Origin: Ichthyophis bannanicus
Taxonomy: Eukaryota > Chordata > Amphibia > Gymnophiona > Ichthyophiidae
Assembly (NCBI GenBank): GCA_033557465.1
Contig: CM066033.1
Coordinates: forward strand, 1,359,203,834-1,359,267,833
DNA: 64,000 nt
Direction of reading: 5' to 3'
How positions within the stretch are numbered: the first letter of the stretch is position 1; each line of letters opens with the position of its first letter. This document shows, one piece after another, positions 42,561 through 53,365 of the stretch. The translations under genes and the position numbers were made by a program. Under the pieces are notes generated by a model, which saw nothing but the letters and a program-made list of their open reading frames with translations, was not told the origin of the DNA and did not search any database.

Positions 42561-42889
42561 GACAAATTAGACTTCACAGAGAGCACAAATAAGTCATATA
42601 GCAAATACCTTTTTGGGGGGTGGGGGTTACCTAACGTGATTGAAACACCTTAAATAACTATAAACAGCATTAGAGAAAACAAGAGCAAGAGACATTTCCT
42701 CTACTGAACCAGCGACTTCAAAACAGGCTTCCCAATGACCTGGTGAACAGCCATCAAGTCTACAGAAGATCACCATCAGATTCTCAGAGAAACCCCCCCC
42801 CCCCCCAAAAAAAAAAAAAAACCATAGACCTGGGCTTGCCTTGAAGAAGAAAACGTGAAGAATGAATCAGTGGGAGGTTCCTGGTCTGG

Positions 42890-42990
42890 AGGCACTCAAG
42901 AAAAGACAATTAGCAGGTAAGGTCTAATTTTACCTTCCTTATTGTCTCTCCAGTCCAGATGTGTGGGATGTACCATAGCAATACTCAATG
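42890..42990 (-). repeat. DIRS-b internal complementary region
   Basis: ggcactcaagaaaagacaat with tagcaggtaaggtctaattt (42893-42935) is the complement of the right end; ccttattgtctctccagtcc with agatgtgtggg (42944-42968) is the complement of the left end. Same logic as in DIRS-a. Confidence 0.78.
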
Positions 42991-43784
42991 ACAGGTGGGA
43001 CCTGCAAGCCCGGCCTGCAGCACCCTGGTCATGAACTGCATGTCCCTCTGGACCTGCACATCCAAACTATAAGTGCCACACAAAAGAATGAAGCGATAAC
43101 CAAGTTGCTGTTCTACAAATATCAATAACTGGAACCCGAAAGAAAGTCCAAGAAGCCAGCTGAGCACTGGTCAAATGAGCAAGCAAACCCAAAGGCAAAG
43201 GCTTGTGCTTCAACAGATTGGTTGAAGGAAACTATTGCTTCAGTCTATGAGCCACCAAAGCCTTAGACGCTGCCTCTCCTCTGTGCAGACCACAAAAAGG
43301 TGTTCCAACTTGCGAAAAGGCTCAGTCCATTTCAAATGCCTGCACCGACCTCTGCACACATCCAACAAATGCAACTGCCAATCCTTCTGATTCTTGGCCC
43401 CGGAAGAAAAGACCAGGAGAGTCACTGGCTAATTCAAATGGAACACAGAGACCACCTTTAGGAAGGACAGAATGGGCCTCAAGACTACCTTTTTCTTAGA
43501 GATGAACAGGAAAGGTTCCTTACACAACAGCGCTTGCCATTCTGAGATCTGCCTGGCTAAGCATATGACGACTAAAAAGACTGTCTTTAAAAGGTAAGAT
43601 CTTTCAGAAGTAGCCTACACCAGCAGTTCAAAAGGCGCCCCCGTCAGGGCTAATAGAACCAGATTCAGATCCCACAGAGGGACCAAAGGATATACCAGAG
43701 GGCAAACCTGTTTGACTGCCCTAAGAAAAATGGACTATATCTGGATGCACAGCTAAAGAGACTTCCTGCACCCGGCCACTACAT
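42985..43784 (-). pseudogene. DIRS-b tyrosine recombinase, C-terminal part
   Basis: From the right: LLVFSSGAKNQKDWQLHLLD, TEPFRKLEHLFVVCTEERQ (aligning with HTLDCKRALAFYLNRTQPHR of DIRS-a) and the end YSLDVQVQRDMQFMTRVLQA, where the Tyr aligns with the DIRS nucleophile. Stops between the pieces. Upstream parts lie beyond the SINE, in 45230-45700, and are barely legible. Confidence 0.65.
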
Positions 43785-43829
43785 TTTTTTATGTTTATTT
43801 ATTTAACATTTCTTATATACCGCTCCTCC

Positions 43830-44866
43830 TCTTCTTCAACCTCACTACCTGTAGGTGTTCCTCAGGGTTCTGTCTTAGGTCCGCTCCTCTTTTCTCTCTA
43901 TACCCAATCCCTTGGTGCCCTTATCTCTTCCCATGGCTTTCACTATCATCTCTATGCCGCCGACTCTCAAATCTATCTTTCTGCACCTGTTATCTCTCCT
44001 GAAATCCAGTCTAAGATCTCACTCTGCCTCTCTGACATTGCTACCTGGATGTCCCACCGCCGCTTAAAACTGAACATGGCCAAAACTGAACTCCTTATCT
44101 TTCCCCCGTATACCTCTCCTCCTCTTTCCCCTTTCTCTCTCTCTGTGGATAACTCTGTAATCCTCCCTGTCTCTTCAGCACGTAACCTTGGTGTTATTTT
44201 TGATTCCTCTCTTTCTCTCCACATATCCAGCTCATTGCTAAAACATGCTGTTTCTTTCTATACAATATCTGCAAAATTCGCCCTTTCCTCTCTGTTGATA
44301 CCACTAAGATGACTGTCCACTCCTTACTTACCTCCCGTCTTGATTATTGTAACCTTCTCCTTGCCGGCCTCCCTGCGAGCCACCTCTTTCCTCTTCAGTC
44401 AATTCAACTCTCCGCTGCTCGACTTATTTTCTGCCAGTCTTGCTTTTCCCACATCACTCCTCTCCTCATCTCGCTTCACTGGCTTCCCATCCGTCTCCGT
44501 ATCCAATTTAAACTTCTCCTCCTAACCTATAAATGTATTCACTCTTCTGCCCCCCCCAGTACCTTTCGTCTCTTATCTCTCCTTACACCCCCTCTTGGTT
44601 ACTTCGCTCTTCTAATAGTCTTCGTTTATCTGTGCTCTTTACTCGTGCTGCCAATTCCAGACTTCGCTCCTTCCAACTGGCAGCACCCTTTGCTTGGAAT
44701 AGTCTTCCTATCTCTGTGCGCCAGGCATCCTCCCTGCCCATTTTCAAGTCCAGACTTAAATCCCACCTCTTCACTACTGCTTTTCATTCCTGTCTTGCCC
44801 TATCTTGATCTCTCCATCACCTTTTGTTTACTTTGTCCTGTAAATTTTGTTATTTGTATTTTGTAA
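43830..44866 (+). pseudogene. L2 ORF2 C-terminal half: end of RT and C-terminal domain
   Basis: [20 protein letters not shown] and [14 protein letters not shown]; the catalytic YADD is changed to YAAD, so RT motif C has lost one Asp. Then [36 protein letters not shown], and from 44309 LTSRLDYCNLLLAGLPASHL and LHWLPIRLRIQFKLLLLTYK. The frame changes near 44300 and 44570. Confidence 0.85.
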
Positions 44867-44983
44867 CTTATTTTGTATTCTGTCTTATTAGATTGTGAGC
44901 TCTGATGAGCAGGGACTGTCTCTCTTGTATGTTTGTACAGCGCTTCATATGTTGTGGCGCTATATAAGTGTTTAATAATAATA
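43830..44983 (+). mobile_element. L2 LINE copy 2, 5' truncated, inside a SINE
   Basis: Has RT from the [13 protein letters not shown] block to the L2 3' end (agattgtgagctctgatgag, tggcgctatataagtg, taataataata). The two SINE halves around it are collinear. Confidence 0.85.
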
Positions 44984-45239
44984 TCAAGGTGGTTTACATT
45001 GAACAAACTGAAATTACATTGAACAGGGCATTATAACTTGGAGATAACTATTTTACAGGGAATATGGGCAATGGGGGGTTAAGTGGCTTGCCCAAGACCA
45101 CAAGGAGCACCTGTGGGACTAGAAACCCTAGTCCTTCTGGCCCAAGGTTGCTGTCCTCTAGTGGGATTTGAACCCCTGACCTTCTGGCCTGAGGTAACTT
45201 GCCCCAACCACTAGGCCACTCCTCCCTCCATGAACTCAA

Positions 45240-45708
45240 AAAATTTAGATGCTAGACCCTTGTCTAAGCCCACTGTAAAAACGCCAGCACATCCAGTATC
45301 ATGGCTGACAACACTCTAAGGCCGTTGTCCAAACACCAGCTCTCAAATACTTGCCAGATCCTAATACAGGACAACAAAGTGCTTACAGGTCTTTAGCAAG
45401 GTAGCAATAACCTGCATCAAATCGCCCTCTCTTCTCAACCATGCCCTTTCAAGAGCCAGGCAATAAGTGAGAATTGATCCACCTGAGGCATGAGAATTGA
45501 ACCCTGCAAGATCAAGTTGTCCGTCGGCAGCCACCACGGTGCTAACGCTAGTAATCAAAGCAGATCTACATACTATGGTCTCCGCAGCCAATTTGGAGCA
45601 ATCAAGATCACTCAACTGCAGTGCACTTCTATTCTCTGAAAAAGATGCCTAATCAAGAGTCAAGGAGGGAACATGTACAGGAGACCCCCCCTACTGGCCA
45701 ATGCTGCA
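45240..45708 (-). pseudogene. DIRS-b recombinase N-terminal region, poorly preserved
   Basis: Lies between the SINE and the RNase H remnant, where the core-binding domain of the recombinase is expected. Only weak, broken similarity can be seen (45361-45615 frame). Assignment is by position. Confidence 0.4.
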
Positions 45709-46344
45709 CTAGAGCATCAAAATCTGACACTCTCTTTCTCTTCGCGTGCTGAAGAAGTGACTCACCTTGGTGTTCACGGAGGAAGTCGTCACATCCATAA
45801 TCTGTTCACCCCAGCAAAGAGCTCTTGTGAAACAGAGGGATTCAGTTCCCACTCCCCCAGATCCAGCCAGTGTCAACTGAGGTAGTCTGCCTGCACATTT
45901 TCCTTTCCGGCCACATGCTGCTGCTGCTGCTGCTGCTGCTACTACTACTGAGCACATGCACCACTGAAAGAGCCAGGAGATTATCCTCCAATCACAGCAG
46001 CAGCGTTTAATTTCCTTTACCAGAGCCACGCTGCTCGTGCCTCTTTGGTGACTGATGTACACAACTGTGGTGGCACTGTTAGAGCAAAAGCAAAAACTCT
46101 CACTGCTTTGTTGTGTACTAGCGGAAGAAAGAACTGCAGTGCTAGGAACATTGCTCTCATCTCCAATCGATTGATGGACCATGCATTCTCTGCCTGCAAT
46201 CAAAGACCTTGTCACACCTGCAACTTGCAATGAGCCCCCCAATTTTTGAGACTCATCTGTCGTCACAAGTATCCAGTCGGTAGGCTCCAGAGGCACCCCC
46301 TGCTGAGAGGTTCGCCAAACATAGCCATCAGCATAGACGAACAC
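45709..46344 (-). pseudogene. DIRS-b RNase H region
   Basis: VTTDESQKLGGSLQVAGV replaces the TTDASQTGWGAHL block of DIRS-a. SINRLEMRAMFLALQFFLPL (other frame) corresponds to INLLELRAIYLALKVFYTL, and NSATTVVYISHQRGTSS to DNQVAMFYINKQGGT. Frame changes between them; a GCT/ACT microsatellite interrupts the end. Confidence 0.72.
45917..45949 (+). repeat. GCT/ACT microsatellite
   Basis: Eight GCT units followed by three ACT units. On the - strand it adds a run of Ala and Val codons to the DIRS-b RNase H remnant. Confidence 0.9.
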
Positions 46345-47282
46345 TCTTGAGAGGGCAGACTACTTGCCACTGTGGGGACCACCAAGAGAGAAGAGCTTGT
46401 TGCAGTGGCCACAAATGTGCCCTAGCCCACAGTACCAGTTCCAGAGAAGCCACCAGGGACCCCAGGAGCTGTAGATAATGCCACGCAGAGGGCGTTGCCA
46501 TCCTTAGAAAGCGCTTCACTTGCTCTTGAATTTTTTTGACTCGATCGGAAGGAAGACACACCAGTCCCGCTCCCATATCGAAGCATGCCCCGAGATAAAC
46601 AAAGTCCTGAGAGGGTTCTAACTTGTTTTTGGCCATGTTGACCACCCAGCCGAGGCACCAGAGGAAGTCCACTACCTGACAAGTGGCAATACAGCTCTCC
46701 ACTTCTGACTTTGCCCTGATCAACCAGTCGTCAAGATATGGGTGCACCAAGACCCCTTCCTGTCACAGATTGCTGCCACTACCACTATTACCTTGGTAAA
46801 GGTTTGAGGCGCTGTGGCGAGACCAAACGGCAATGCTTGAAACTGAAAATGCCTCATAGGAACTGCAAATCTTAGAAACCTCTGGTGATCTGGACGAATT
46901 GGAATGTAAAGATATGCCTCTGTGAGATTTAGAGCCATTAAGAACTCATCCTCTCTCATGGCCACAATCACAGTGTTTCCATATGAAAGTGCATAACCTG
47001 CAGGGCTCTGTTTACATGCTTGAGATCCAGGATAAGTTGAAAGGAACCTTCCTTCTTTGGCACCACGAAATAAATAGAGTATCAACCTTGATCTAACTGG
47101 TCAAACGGAACCAGCACCACTACCTCCAGTTGAAGCAGTCTGTGCAGAGTGTCCTGCACTGCTTGAATCTTTGACTGACCCTTGCAAGAGGACAACATGA
47201 AGGTATCAGACAGTGGATGGGCCAACTCGATAGAGTAGCCTTCACGGATGACCTCTAGGTCCCATGGGCAGAGGTTTTCTGG
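46328..47282 (-). pseudogene. DIRS-b reverse transcriptase, broken
   Basis: In order: DLEVIREGYSIELAHPLSDT (47082-47288 frame), then in other frames LNLTEAYLYIPIRPDHQRFL, MRHFQFQALPFGLATAPQTF, and from 46750 VHPYLDDWLIRAKSEVESCI (catalytic YLDD intact) with LEPSQDFVYLGACFDM. At least three shifts or stops. Confidence 0.82.
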
Positions 47283-47287
47283 ACCCA

Positions 47288-47548
47288 ATTTATTTAGCTG
47301 TATTTATATTCCGCTTTTCACCGGGTCAAAGCGGTTAATTGGGGGATACATTTAACACGAAGGGATATGATACACATACGTTAATACTTACAGGGAACAT
47401 GGGCAATGGAGGGTTAAGTGGCTTGCCCAAGACCACAAGGAGTGCCTATAGGACTAGAAATCCTGGTCCCTCCAGCCTGAGATTGCTGTCCCCAGGTGGG
47501 ACTTGAACCCCCAGCCCTCCGGCCTGAAGTACCTTGCCCTAACCAATC
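47288..47548 (-). mobile_element. tRNA-derived SINE, 5' truncated
   Basis: - strand copy with B box (GGTTCAAGTCC) and tail cgctttgacccggtgaaaag; lacks the A box, so it could not be transcribed by Pol III. Inserted between DIRS-b gag and RT. Confidence 0.82.
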
Positions 47549-49250
47549 AGAGTAAAAGCGTTATAGTCGACTCCTAGGGGAGTTAACCATGACTGGGTCT
47601 GTCTTGCCTCATTGTGACTTCTTGGAAGGTGCCTGGGCTCCCAAATAATAGCCTCTACTTGTCCCCCTTTGGCCTCAAAAGGATCGGTCCCTAGACAAGT
47701 AGCAACCTTGCTGGTAAGGGGCAAACCGGACCGCTCTAAATCTTTGAAAATCCCAAGGCTGTCCCCTGATTGGAGCTGTAGACTTATGCCTGTCCTCTGG
47801 AAGGCAGGCTCCATTAAGACTTGCCAAGATCCTTGACCAACTTCTTCAATGCTTCCCCAAACAGAAGATTACCCTTGAAGGAGAGCTTGCTGAAGCGCAT
47901 CTTGGAAGAAACATTTGCAGACAAATTGCATAACCAGAGGCTGGCCGCAATAACAGATGCAAGTCTTTTAGTTTAGATGAAGCCCTCACTAAATCATAGA
48001 AGCAGATTCCAATTTAGCAGCCTCTGACACTGGTTGTTTTGGCTCCAGGTCAAAGTCCAGCAAGACATGGGCCCAACATATACCTGCCCTTGTCACATAA
48101 GCTCCACAAATAGACATCTGTAGGGCCAGGGCAATGGTTTCAAAAACTTGCTTCAAGAGTCAAGTCTTTGATCCTGCATATCTTTCAATACTGCCCCACC
48201 TTTCACGGGGATGGTTGTCTTCTTCACAGTTGACACCAGGGTGCCCACCTTTGACAACTTAAGCAGATCCTTCTCCGACAGAATGGGATATAGACGAGTC
48301 ATAGCTCTCCCACATCCCACTGAGCCTCTATTATCTGCTTAATAGCACTACTCAAAAAGAAGTTTTAATGCCCTGCAAAAGAGGGCCCTTCAAGGCTTCC
48401 TCCGCCACTTGAGAAAGCTGTGAAATGTTAAGAGTTACTAAACAGTGAGCAATAAGATTTGATAACGCCTCACATCTGAGAACTCTGGCAATGTTGGGGT
48501 CCTCTCCTGGAGTAATTTCACCTTCTGCCAGCTCCAGAGCAGATGACTCACCCCAGAGATCGGAAGGATCCTCCAACAGGTCCCTGAAGGCTCCAGAATG
48601 AAGGGAGGTTTTTGTCCTAAGTCTCCGCCTCCATTCATCTTTTTTTTTTTTTTTTTCTTTTTAATTAAGAGGGGGATTTCCCAACTCTGGTCTATTCACC
48701 TGCTGGGACCGAGATAAGGCCTGTCCTGGCAGTTTTGCAGTGTCCTAGCTGAAGTGCTTACCAGGGCCTGCTTTAAGCAGTAAGCCTGGTGAAGCAAAAG
48801 AACAAAATCCGCAGAAAAAGGAGTTGCTGGGGAGTCAGAAGAGATGGTACCTGGGACTAGAGTCACATTCGAGTGAGCAGAAAGCAAGTCCCGAGTTCTC
48901 CCTGCCTTCAGTTGCAAAATTGAGGCAGAAGCGAACATGGCTGCAGTTCCTGCCAAAACCATGGGAACCGGTTAAGGAGAGAAATTTTGCCCTGAAATTG
49001 CAGTGAACCAGATATCTGCTCCAACACTGGTAGGTACTCCAAAGGTTCTGCCTCTGCTGTCCTGCCCTCCTTTTCACATGTCCAGCAAATCCTGACTGCC
49101 AAAATGGACCACTGATTGCACCCACATGCAGTACAACGTGGTTTCTCCAACAAGGGAGATAAGTAGTGTTTTGTTGTTGTTGTTTTAACTGCATATCTTC
49201 CCCTTCTCAATGCTAATGGTGAAGAGGGCACAGTGCACTCACTGCAGAGT
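47549..49250 (-). pseudogene. DIRS-b gag region, decayed
   Basis: Scattered pieces: SGFAGHVKRRAGQ and NSGLAFCSLECDSSPRYHLF (N-terminal), LRCEALSNLIAHCLVTLNIS and LSQVAEEALKGPLLQGIKTS (48352-48576, helical), MRFSKLSFKGNLLFGEALKK (near 47850-47900), equivalent to the GENLFG block at the end of DIRS-a gag. A T-rich run lies at 48640-48660. No continuous frame. Confidence 0.6.
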
Positions 49251-49559
49251 ATCTAGGCAGCCGAAGTGAAAGCAAGTGCAGGAACAAAGGCATCTGAGAG
49301 ACGTGCTTCTTTGCTGTATGGGGGGGGTTTTTGTTGTTATTTAAAAAGGTACAGCTCACCACTGCCCTTAATAGTACAGTGCTCTAAACAAGGCAAGATT
49401 TTACTCAAAAATTTACTGCTCCGGCAAAGTGGGAGTGAGGAACCTGGACCACCAGGTATGTGTCCCTTAGACTGGAACCTAGCCAACTCAATGACCTCGG
49501 TCCAAGAGCAGTTTCAGCTCACTGCTCTCTATCCTGTTAACTGTTTCCCACAAGCTGTC

Positions 49560-49815
49560 CCAAGCCCAAAGCTAAATGGGATAAGCCTTTTCCATTCATT
49601 TTCCTTATTTTCTCCTTTCAGTGGAGTCCAGACTGCACAAAAGCTCTTCACCAGCTGCTGGAGACCACTGGTCTTTTGAGTCAGTGTACAGAGCCCTTTC
49701 TACTTTTAACAGCACAAAACCTGATATGCTCAGTCTCCAGCTGCTGGTTGGGGGAGATAACCCACACGTCTGGACTGGGGGGGTGGGGGATGATAAGGAA
49801 AGGATTCTCTTACAC
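49560..49815 (-). repeat. DIRS-b left inverted terminal repeat
   Basis: Inverse complement of 42404-42560 in the block around cagtccagacgtgtgggtta. Carries agctggagactgagcatatc, which also appears in the second DIRS-b fragment near 52930. Confidence 0.75.
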
Positions 49816-50378
49816 ATCAAAGCTCTTCCAGCCCACCTTCAGTCCAAAGGCTTTGGTTATCAGATTTCTCTTCTGTCTCATCTTTTTCCCCAGAAACAGT
49901 GAAGCTTATTTGTCTGAATATTAGCCTGTTTAACAAAAGAATTGTCCTTTGAGGCAGAGGGGGAGGTGGTGTCTCGTTCCAAGATACATGAGACAAGTAT
50001 TTCTGGAGCTGAAGATCTTCTCTAGATATTACATGAGCAAATACCCCAGTGACTGTTGTTATAGATAGATGAGTGAGCGATATTTTATTTACATTCTCCC
50101 TGATATCTATTATGTAAGGGCATGTTCTGATGTTGTTAAAACTGTAGACATAAACTGCTCTATATCAGTCACTATCTCTGGAGTACAAAAGCCCAAATAT
50201 TGCACCAGATGATGTACAACTGATAAACCATGAAGTTATTATACAGGTCCTGTACTGCTAATAAACAAAATAGCAAACTTCCTCATCATGGAAAGTGGCA
50301 GAACATGATTAACAATAAGGAATTTTCATATATAATCTAATAAAAAGCACAGCCTCTAAACTTCACATTGAAAGAAAT
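49816..50378 (-). other. TSTD3: TSTD3 3' untranslated region and 3' flank
   Basis: The stretch downstream of the TSTD3 stop on the - strand; no mobile element recognised. AATAAA on the - strand at 50084-50089 is a candidate polyadenylation signal about 290 bases after the stop. Confidence 0.5.
50084..50089 (-). terminator. Candidate polyadenylation signal of TSTD3
   Basis: AATAAA on the - strand in the expected interval after the stop codon. Not confirmed by a clear GT-rich element. Confidence 0.4.
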
Positions 50379-50445
50379 TCAGTGATGCTTCTCTGGAGGT
50401 TCATGCTTTATCCAGTCGTCAAACCCACCACTGTAGTGCTGTGAT
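50379..50445 (-). CDS. TSTD3: TSTD3-like rhodanese, terminal coding exon
   Basis: Acceptor tttgtctactttcag, then, after completing a split Arg codon, SQHYSGGFDDWIKHEPPEKHH and TGA at 50379-50381. The YSGGFDDW block is the usual end of a rhodanese domain (YxGGxxxW). It joins in phase to the exon at 50754-50913. Convergent with CCNC, which fits the CCNC/TSTD3 order in other vertebrates. Confidence 0.88.
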
Positions 50446-50753
50446 CTGAAAGTAGACAAAAAGAGTTAAGAGCAGATATGGGATTTAGTACATAGCTGTA
50501 ACAAAGTGACAAGTACCTTGCACAGTAGTTATGAGTTTAAATTGAATTGGATAATACCTTAAAAAACACCACCATAGAGGGAATATTCAAAGCGATTAAT
50601 GAGGGTAGCAGATTTGCTAGCATGTTAATCGCCTTGGCTGGGATATTCAGCAGCCCAAACAAGTCTCGAGTATTATCCACTTTGCTATTTACCTGGCCTC
50701 AGTGTTTTGATTTATATAAAAGGTGAGTGATAAAGCATCCTACATCTGCTTAC

Positions 50754-50913
50754 CTACTGTAGCCCAGAGACACAGCAGAGTCAAGCGCCTTCAAGCTCCG
50801 CACTACAGCCAGGCAGGAAAACACAACACAGTCCGATTTGGATGGCATACTTTGATTATACTTCTTTTCAAAGTCCTTTGGACTCATCTTTAGAGCATCC
50901 ACAACCTCACCCA
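50754..50913 (-). CDS. TSTD3: TSTD3-like rhodanese, penultimate coding exon
   Basis: A 160-base exon between cttttttgcag and ggtaagc splice sites. Translation: GEVVDALKMSPKDFEKKY, then SKSDCVVFSCLAVVRSLKAL and DSAVSLGYSR. This matches the second half of a single-domain rhodanese (thiosulfate sulfurtransferase-like domain protein 3). The active-site Cys is in FSCLAVVRS. Such loops usually read CxxGxR; here Val stands where Gly is expected, which may alter the loop. The first exon(s) with the DVRE block were not found up to 64000. Confidence 0.88.
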
Positions 50914-51889
50914 CTGCAAAAAAGTTGGAACGATTTTATGTTCAAAAGCAGCGTGGTTGCTCTCTATTAGCCCACTTGAATGCACATAAATGAAAGACCG
51001 TCACTTTATTTCACTTGGTTAATAAACAAAATCTTTATCAGATCAGTATTCAGGAGGTCACACTCCCTCCGGATCAAACACAGAGGCAGATACAGTAAAA
51101 TGCATTAAGCCGGCCATGCCTGTGCACAAAGCCTAACAGGCAAGCCAGTGGCTGGGGTGTTTTCCTTTGCTTCCCTGGGTGTGCTATATTGCAGTTGCTG
51201 CCAGTGCGGCATTTTTAAAAGCCAATAACAGGCACTTCCTGTTTCTTGCATGAGACAGGAAGTGCCCATGTGCCTTTAAAAAGGCCATAGTGCTGGCTGC
51301 TGCAATGGAGCACAGCCATGGGAGTGAAGAAAAACACTCCTGCGGCTGTGTAAATCTTTAATGTGACTGCAAGGGGGAAAAGAGATGACTAGCTAGGACT
51401 GGAAATGGAAATAGGCAGAGGGTAGCGCTGCCAAGACTGGAAGGGACCTGACATTGGAAGGGAGCCAGTGCTAGAAAGGAACCAGTACTGGGGGGTGAGA
51501 GACTGGGACTGGAAGGGGGCAGATGCTGGGGGGAGTGGAAAGGGAGAGGAGGACATATCGTTTGGGGGGCTGGAAGAAATTAGGTCATATATGGGGGGAT
51601 GTTGACAGGGAGGGGTCCAAGAATGGATGCTGTGGTAAGGCATAGGAAAGGCAGGGTTAATGAAAATTGAAGGAGGAAATAGATGGGCGAGTGCTGCTGA
51701 AGGAAAGGAGAAGATAGGAAGGCAGGTACTAGAGGATATGAGGATGCAGGATAGCAGCAACTCCAACCAGGTGGAGGTTCTAAAACTGGGTGGGAAAATA
51801 GAAGAGAGGCTCTAAGACTGGCTGAGTATTGCGAGTGTAAATAGGTACTGAGGGACTGGGTAGGGTGGAAGAGTGGGTACTAAGAAACT
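50914..51889 (-). other. TSTD3 intron sequence, with G/A-rich simple stretch
   Basis: No exon recognised. 51380-51860 is G/A-rich with a loose repeat of gggactggaagggggcagat-like units (a degraded minisatellite). The open frame 51389-51766 comes from this bias. Confidence 0.5.
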
Positions 51890-52245
51890 GACCAGAGATT
51901 AGATGCCTGGAACAAAACTACCCGAGTCTGTGGCAAGGGACCATCTGGAGCTGACGACGGTCCCGGCAGGGGCTCCTGCACTATCTCTGGGGCCACCGGA
52001 GAGTCCTTTCCCAATGCAACCTCCTCAGCTTCCAACTCTCCCTTCTTTTCCATGTCCGCTATGGAAGCTTCTAGGGCACAGCCTCTGCAAACTCCCGCCT
52101 CAGAGACTGTCCCTCTCCGCACCCCACACAAGAGGCACCTAGGCCGTTGAGGCATAAGCCCGCTCAAAAGCGCAGTGTCCTGCCCGGGCCCAAAACTCCT
52201 GAAGAAAAACCTCAAGGCCCTTTTTTTTTTTTTATCATAAACCAA
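51890..52245 (-). pseudogene. DIRS-b gag N-terminal fragment
   Basis: RPRCLLCGVRRGTVSEAGVC then RGCALEASIADMEKKGELEA gives a CxxC...CxxC motif and an acidic stretch, similar in position to the Cys/His motif of DIRS gag. Ends at the fragment border. Confidence 0.5.
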
Positions 52246-53010
52246 AGACTCTAACAGGTGTTACTTAATAGGGGCCTTCCCCAGGAAGCGCGCAGCGCAG
52301 CAACCCCGAAGCCCTCGTTTCCTACACAAATTGCGCGGGTCGCATCTCTCCTAAAAAGGAACACCCGCCCGCTTAAAAAACCCGCGCCAGGCTCAAAACC
52401 GCTGCCTCCTACCACCCCCGGCTCTTACCTCAAAGGCACCGGTGAAGATTAAGCGGGCATGCTACTTCCCAAGCGGGAGATTCTGGCCCCGATCTGTGCT
52501 GCAAATCTCGTCGGGCCTATCACCTCTGCTCCCGCTGCCGCACCTCGTGGCTTCTCGAGGCGCGTGGCCGCAGTGCTGCTCCTCCACAGCCTCTTACCCA
52601 CCTCCTGCACAGCTCCCGCTCTCTCCTCTGCTAGCGCTTCCTTGCTCCAGAGAGGAGGGAGAAGGGGGGGGGGCGGCAGCTCCCTACACTTCTTACCAAC
52701 CGGCAAGAGTGAGTTCAATTTAAAAAGGGGTACTGATCTTTTTTTTTTTTTTTTTTTTAATAAAAAAAACAACACTATGCACTATCTAACAACTAGACCC
52801 TAGCTGCTGCCTTAATTGTTGCTCCAGTGAGTCCCGGACCTCTGGACTCACACCTCCTTCCGCTGCCTGGAGACTGAGCAAAACTGATTCAAGGAGGCGG
52901 TCCCTGGACTATTTATACTGGAGTCACCAAAAGAGGGACATGCTCAGTCTCCAAGCTGCGGGAGGATGTACACAACTCCAATAGTCCAGGACTAGACTGG
53001 AGGGATGATC
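51890..53010 (-). mobile_element. DIRS-b fragment: left end, leader and gag start
   Basis: On the - strand: left end near 53010 (catccctccagtctagtcct), agcttggagactgagcatgt as in the other DIRS-b, leader with TGGTGACTCCAGTATAAATA, and then gag start. Only the 5' part is present, inside a TSTD3 intron. Confidence 0.65.
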
Positions 53011-53365
53011 AGGAATGTGAGTATCAATACATCTTCAGTACTCAGTAGCAAACATCACATCTAATTCCTCAGTATTTACTTATCTGTGGGGGAATAGAAG
53101 TCATGTTTTAACTCTCTTTCTAAAATTCAATAAAATTAGGTTCCTCTCTTAACTGAGCAGGACGAACTCTCCATTTCTCAGGACCGACCACACTAAAAGC
53201 CTTAGAGCTCCAGACTGTCCAACAAGTAAACTGCCTTGAGAGGAACATAATTGTCTTTTTGGAACAAATCTGTAGCCTCTTCCCCACCCCCCCCACCCTT
53301 TTTTTTGTTTAATATAGCGGTTTCCCATCTCTTAGACCTTTATATGCTAATACTAGTATTTAAAA
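53011..53365 (+). other. Unassigned sequence
   Basis: No gene or familiar repeat recognised; contains C-rich and T-rich runs at 53280-53310. Confidence 0.4.

Larger units (their letters stand above)
43785..45229 (-). mobile_element. tRNA-derived SINE split by an L2 LINE
   Basis: On the - strand: 5' end at 45229 with A box and B box (GGTTCAAATCC near 45165), body down to 44984 (caatgtaaaccaccttgat). After the L2, the end of the tail (agcggtatataagaaatgtt) is at 43785-43829. Inserted in the DIRS-b recombinase. Confidence 0.82.
42404..49815 (-). mobile_element. DIRS-b element (second DIRS family), complete outline, decayed
   Basis: A DIRS-type element on the - strand. Left inverted repeat at 49560-49815, gag remnants, RT, RNase H and recombinase remnants, internal complementary region (about 42890-42990) and right repeat (42404-42560). 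The ends (cagtccagatgtgtgggcta) differ from DIRS-a, but the architecture is the same. It holds two SINEs, one of them carrying an L2. Multiple stops in all genes. Confidence 0.82.

Noticed and set aside
42786..42825. Homopolymer runs (C then A), also 10236-10253 and 52741-52759
   Set aside because: Simple sequence and possible assembly uncertainty; no functional reading.
51389..51766. 125-codon Pro/Ser-rich frame on the - strand
   Set aside because: Produced by a G/A-rich degraded minisatellite in an intron.
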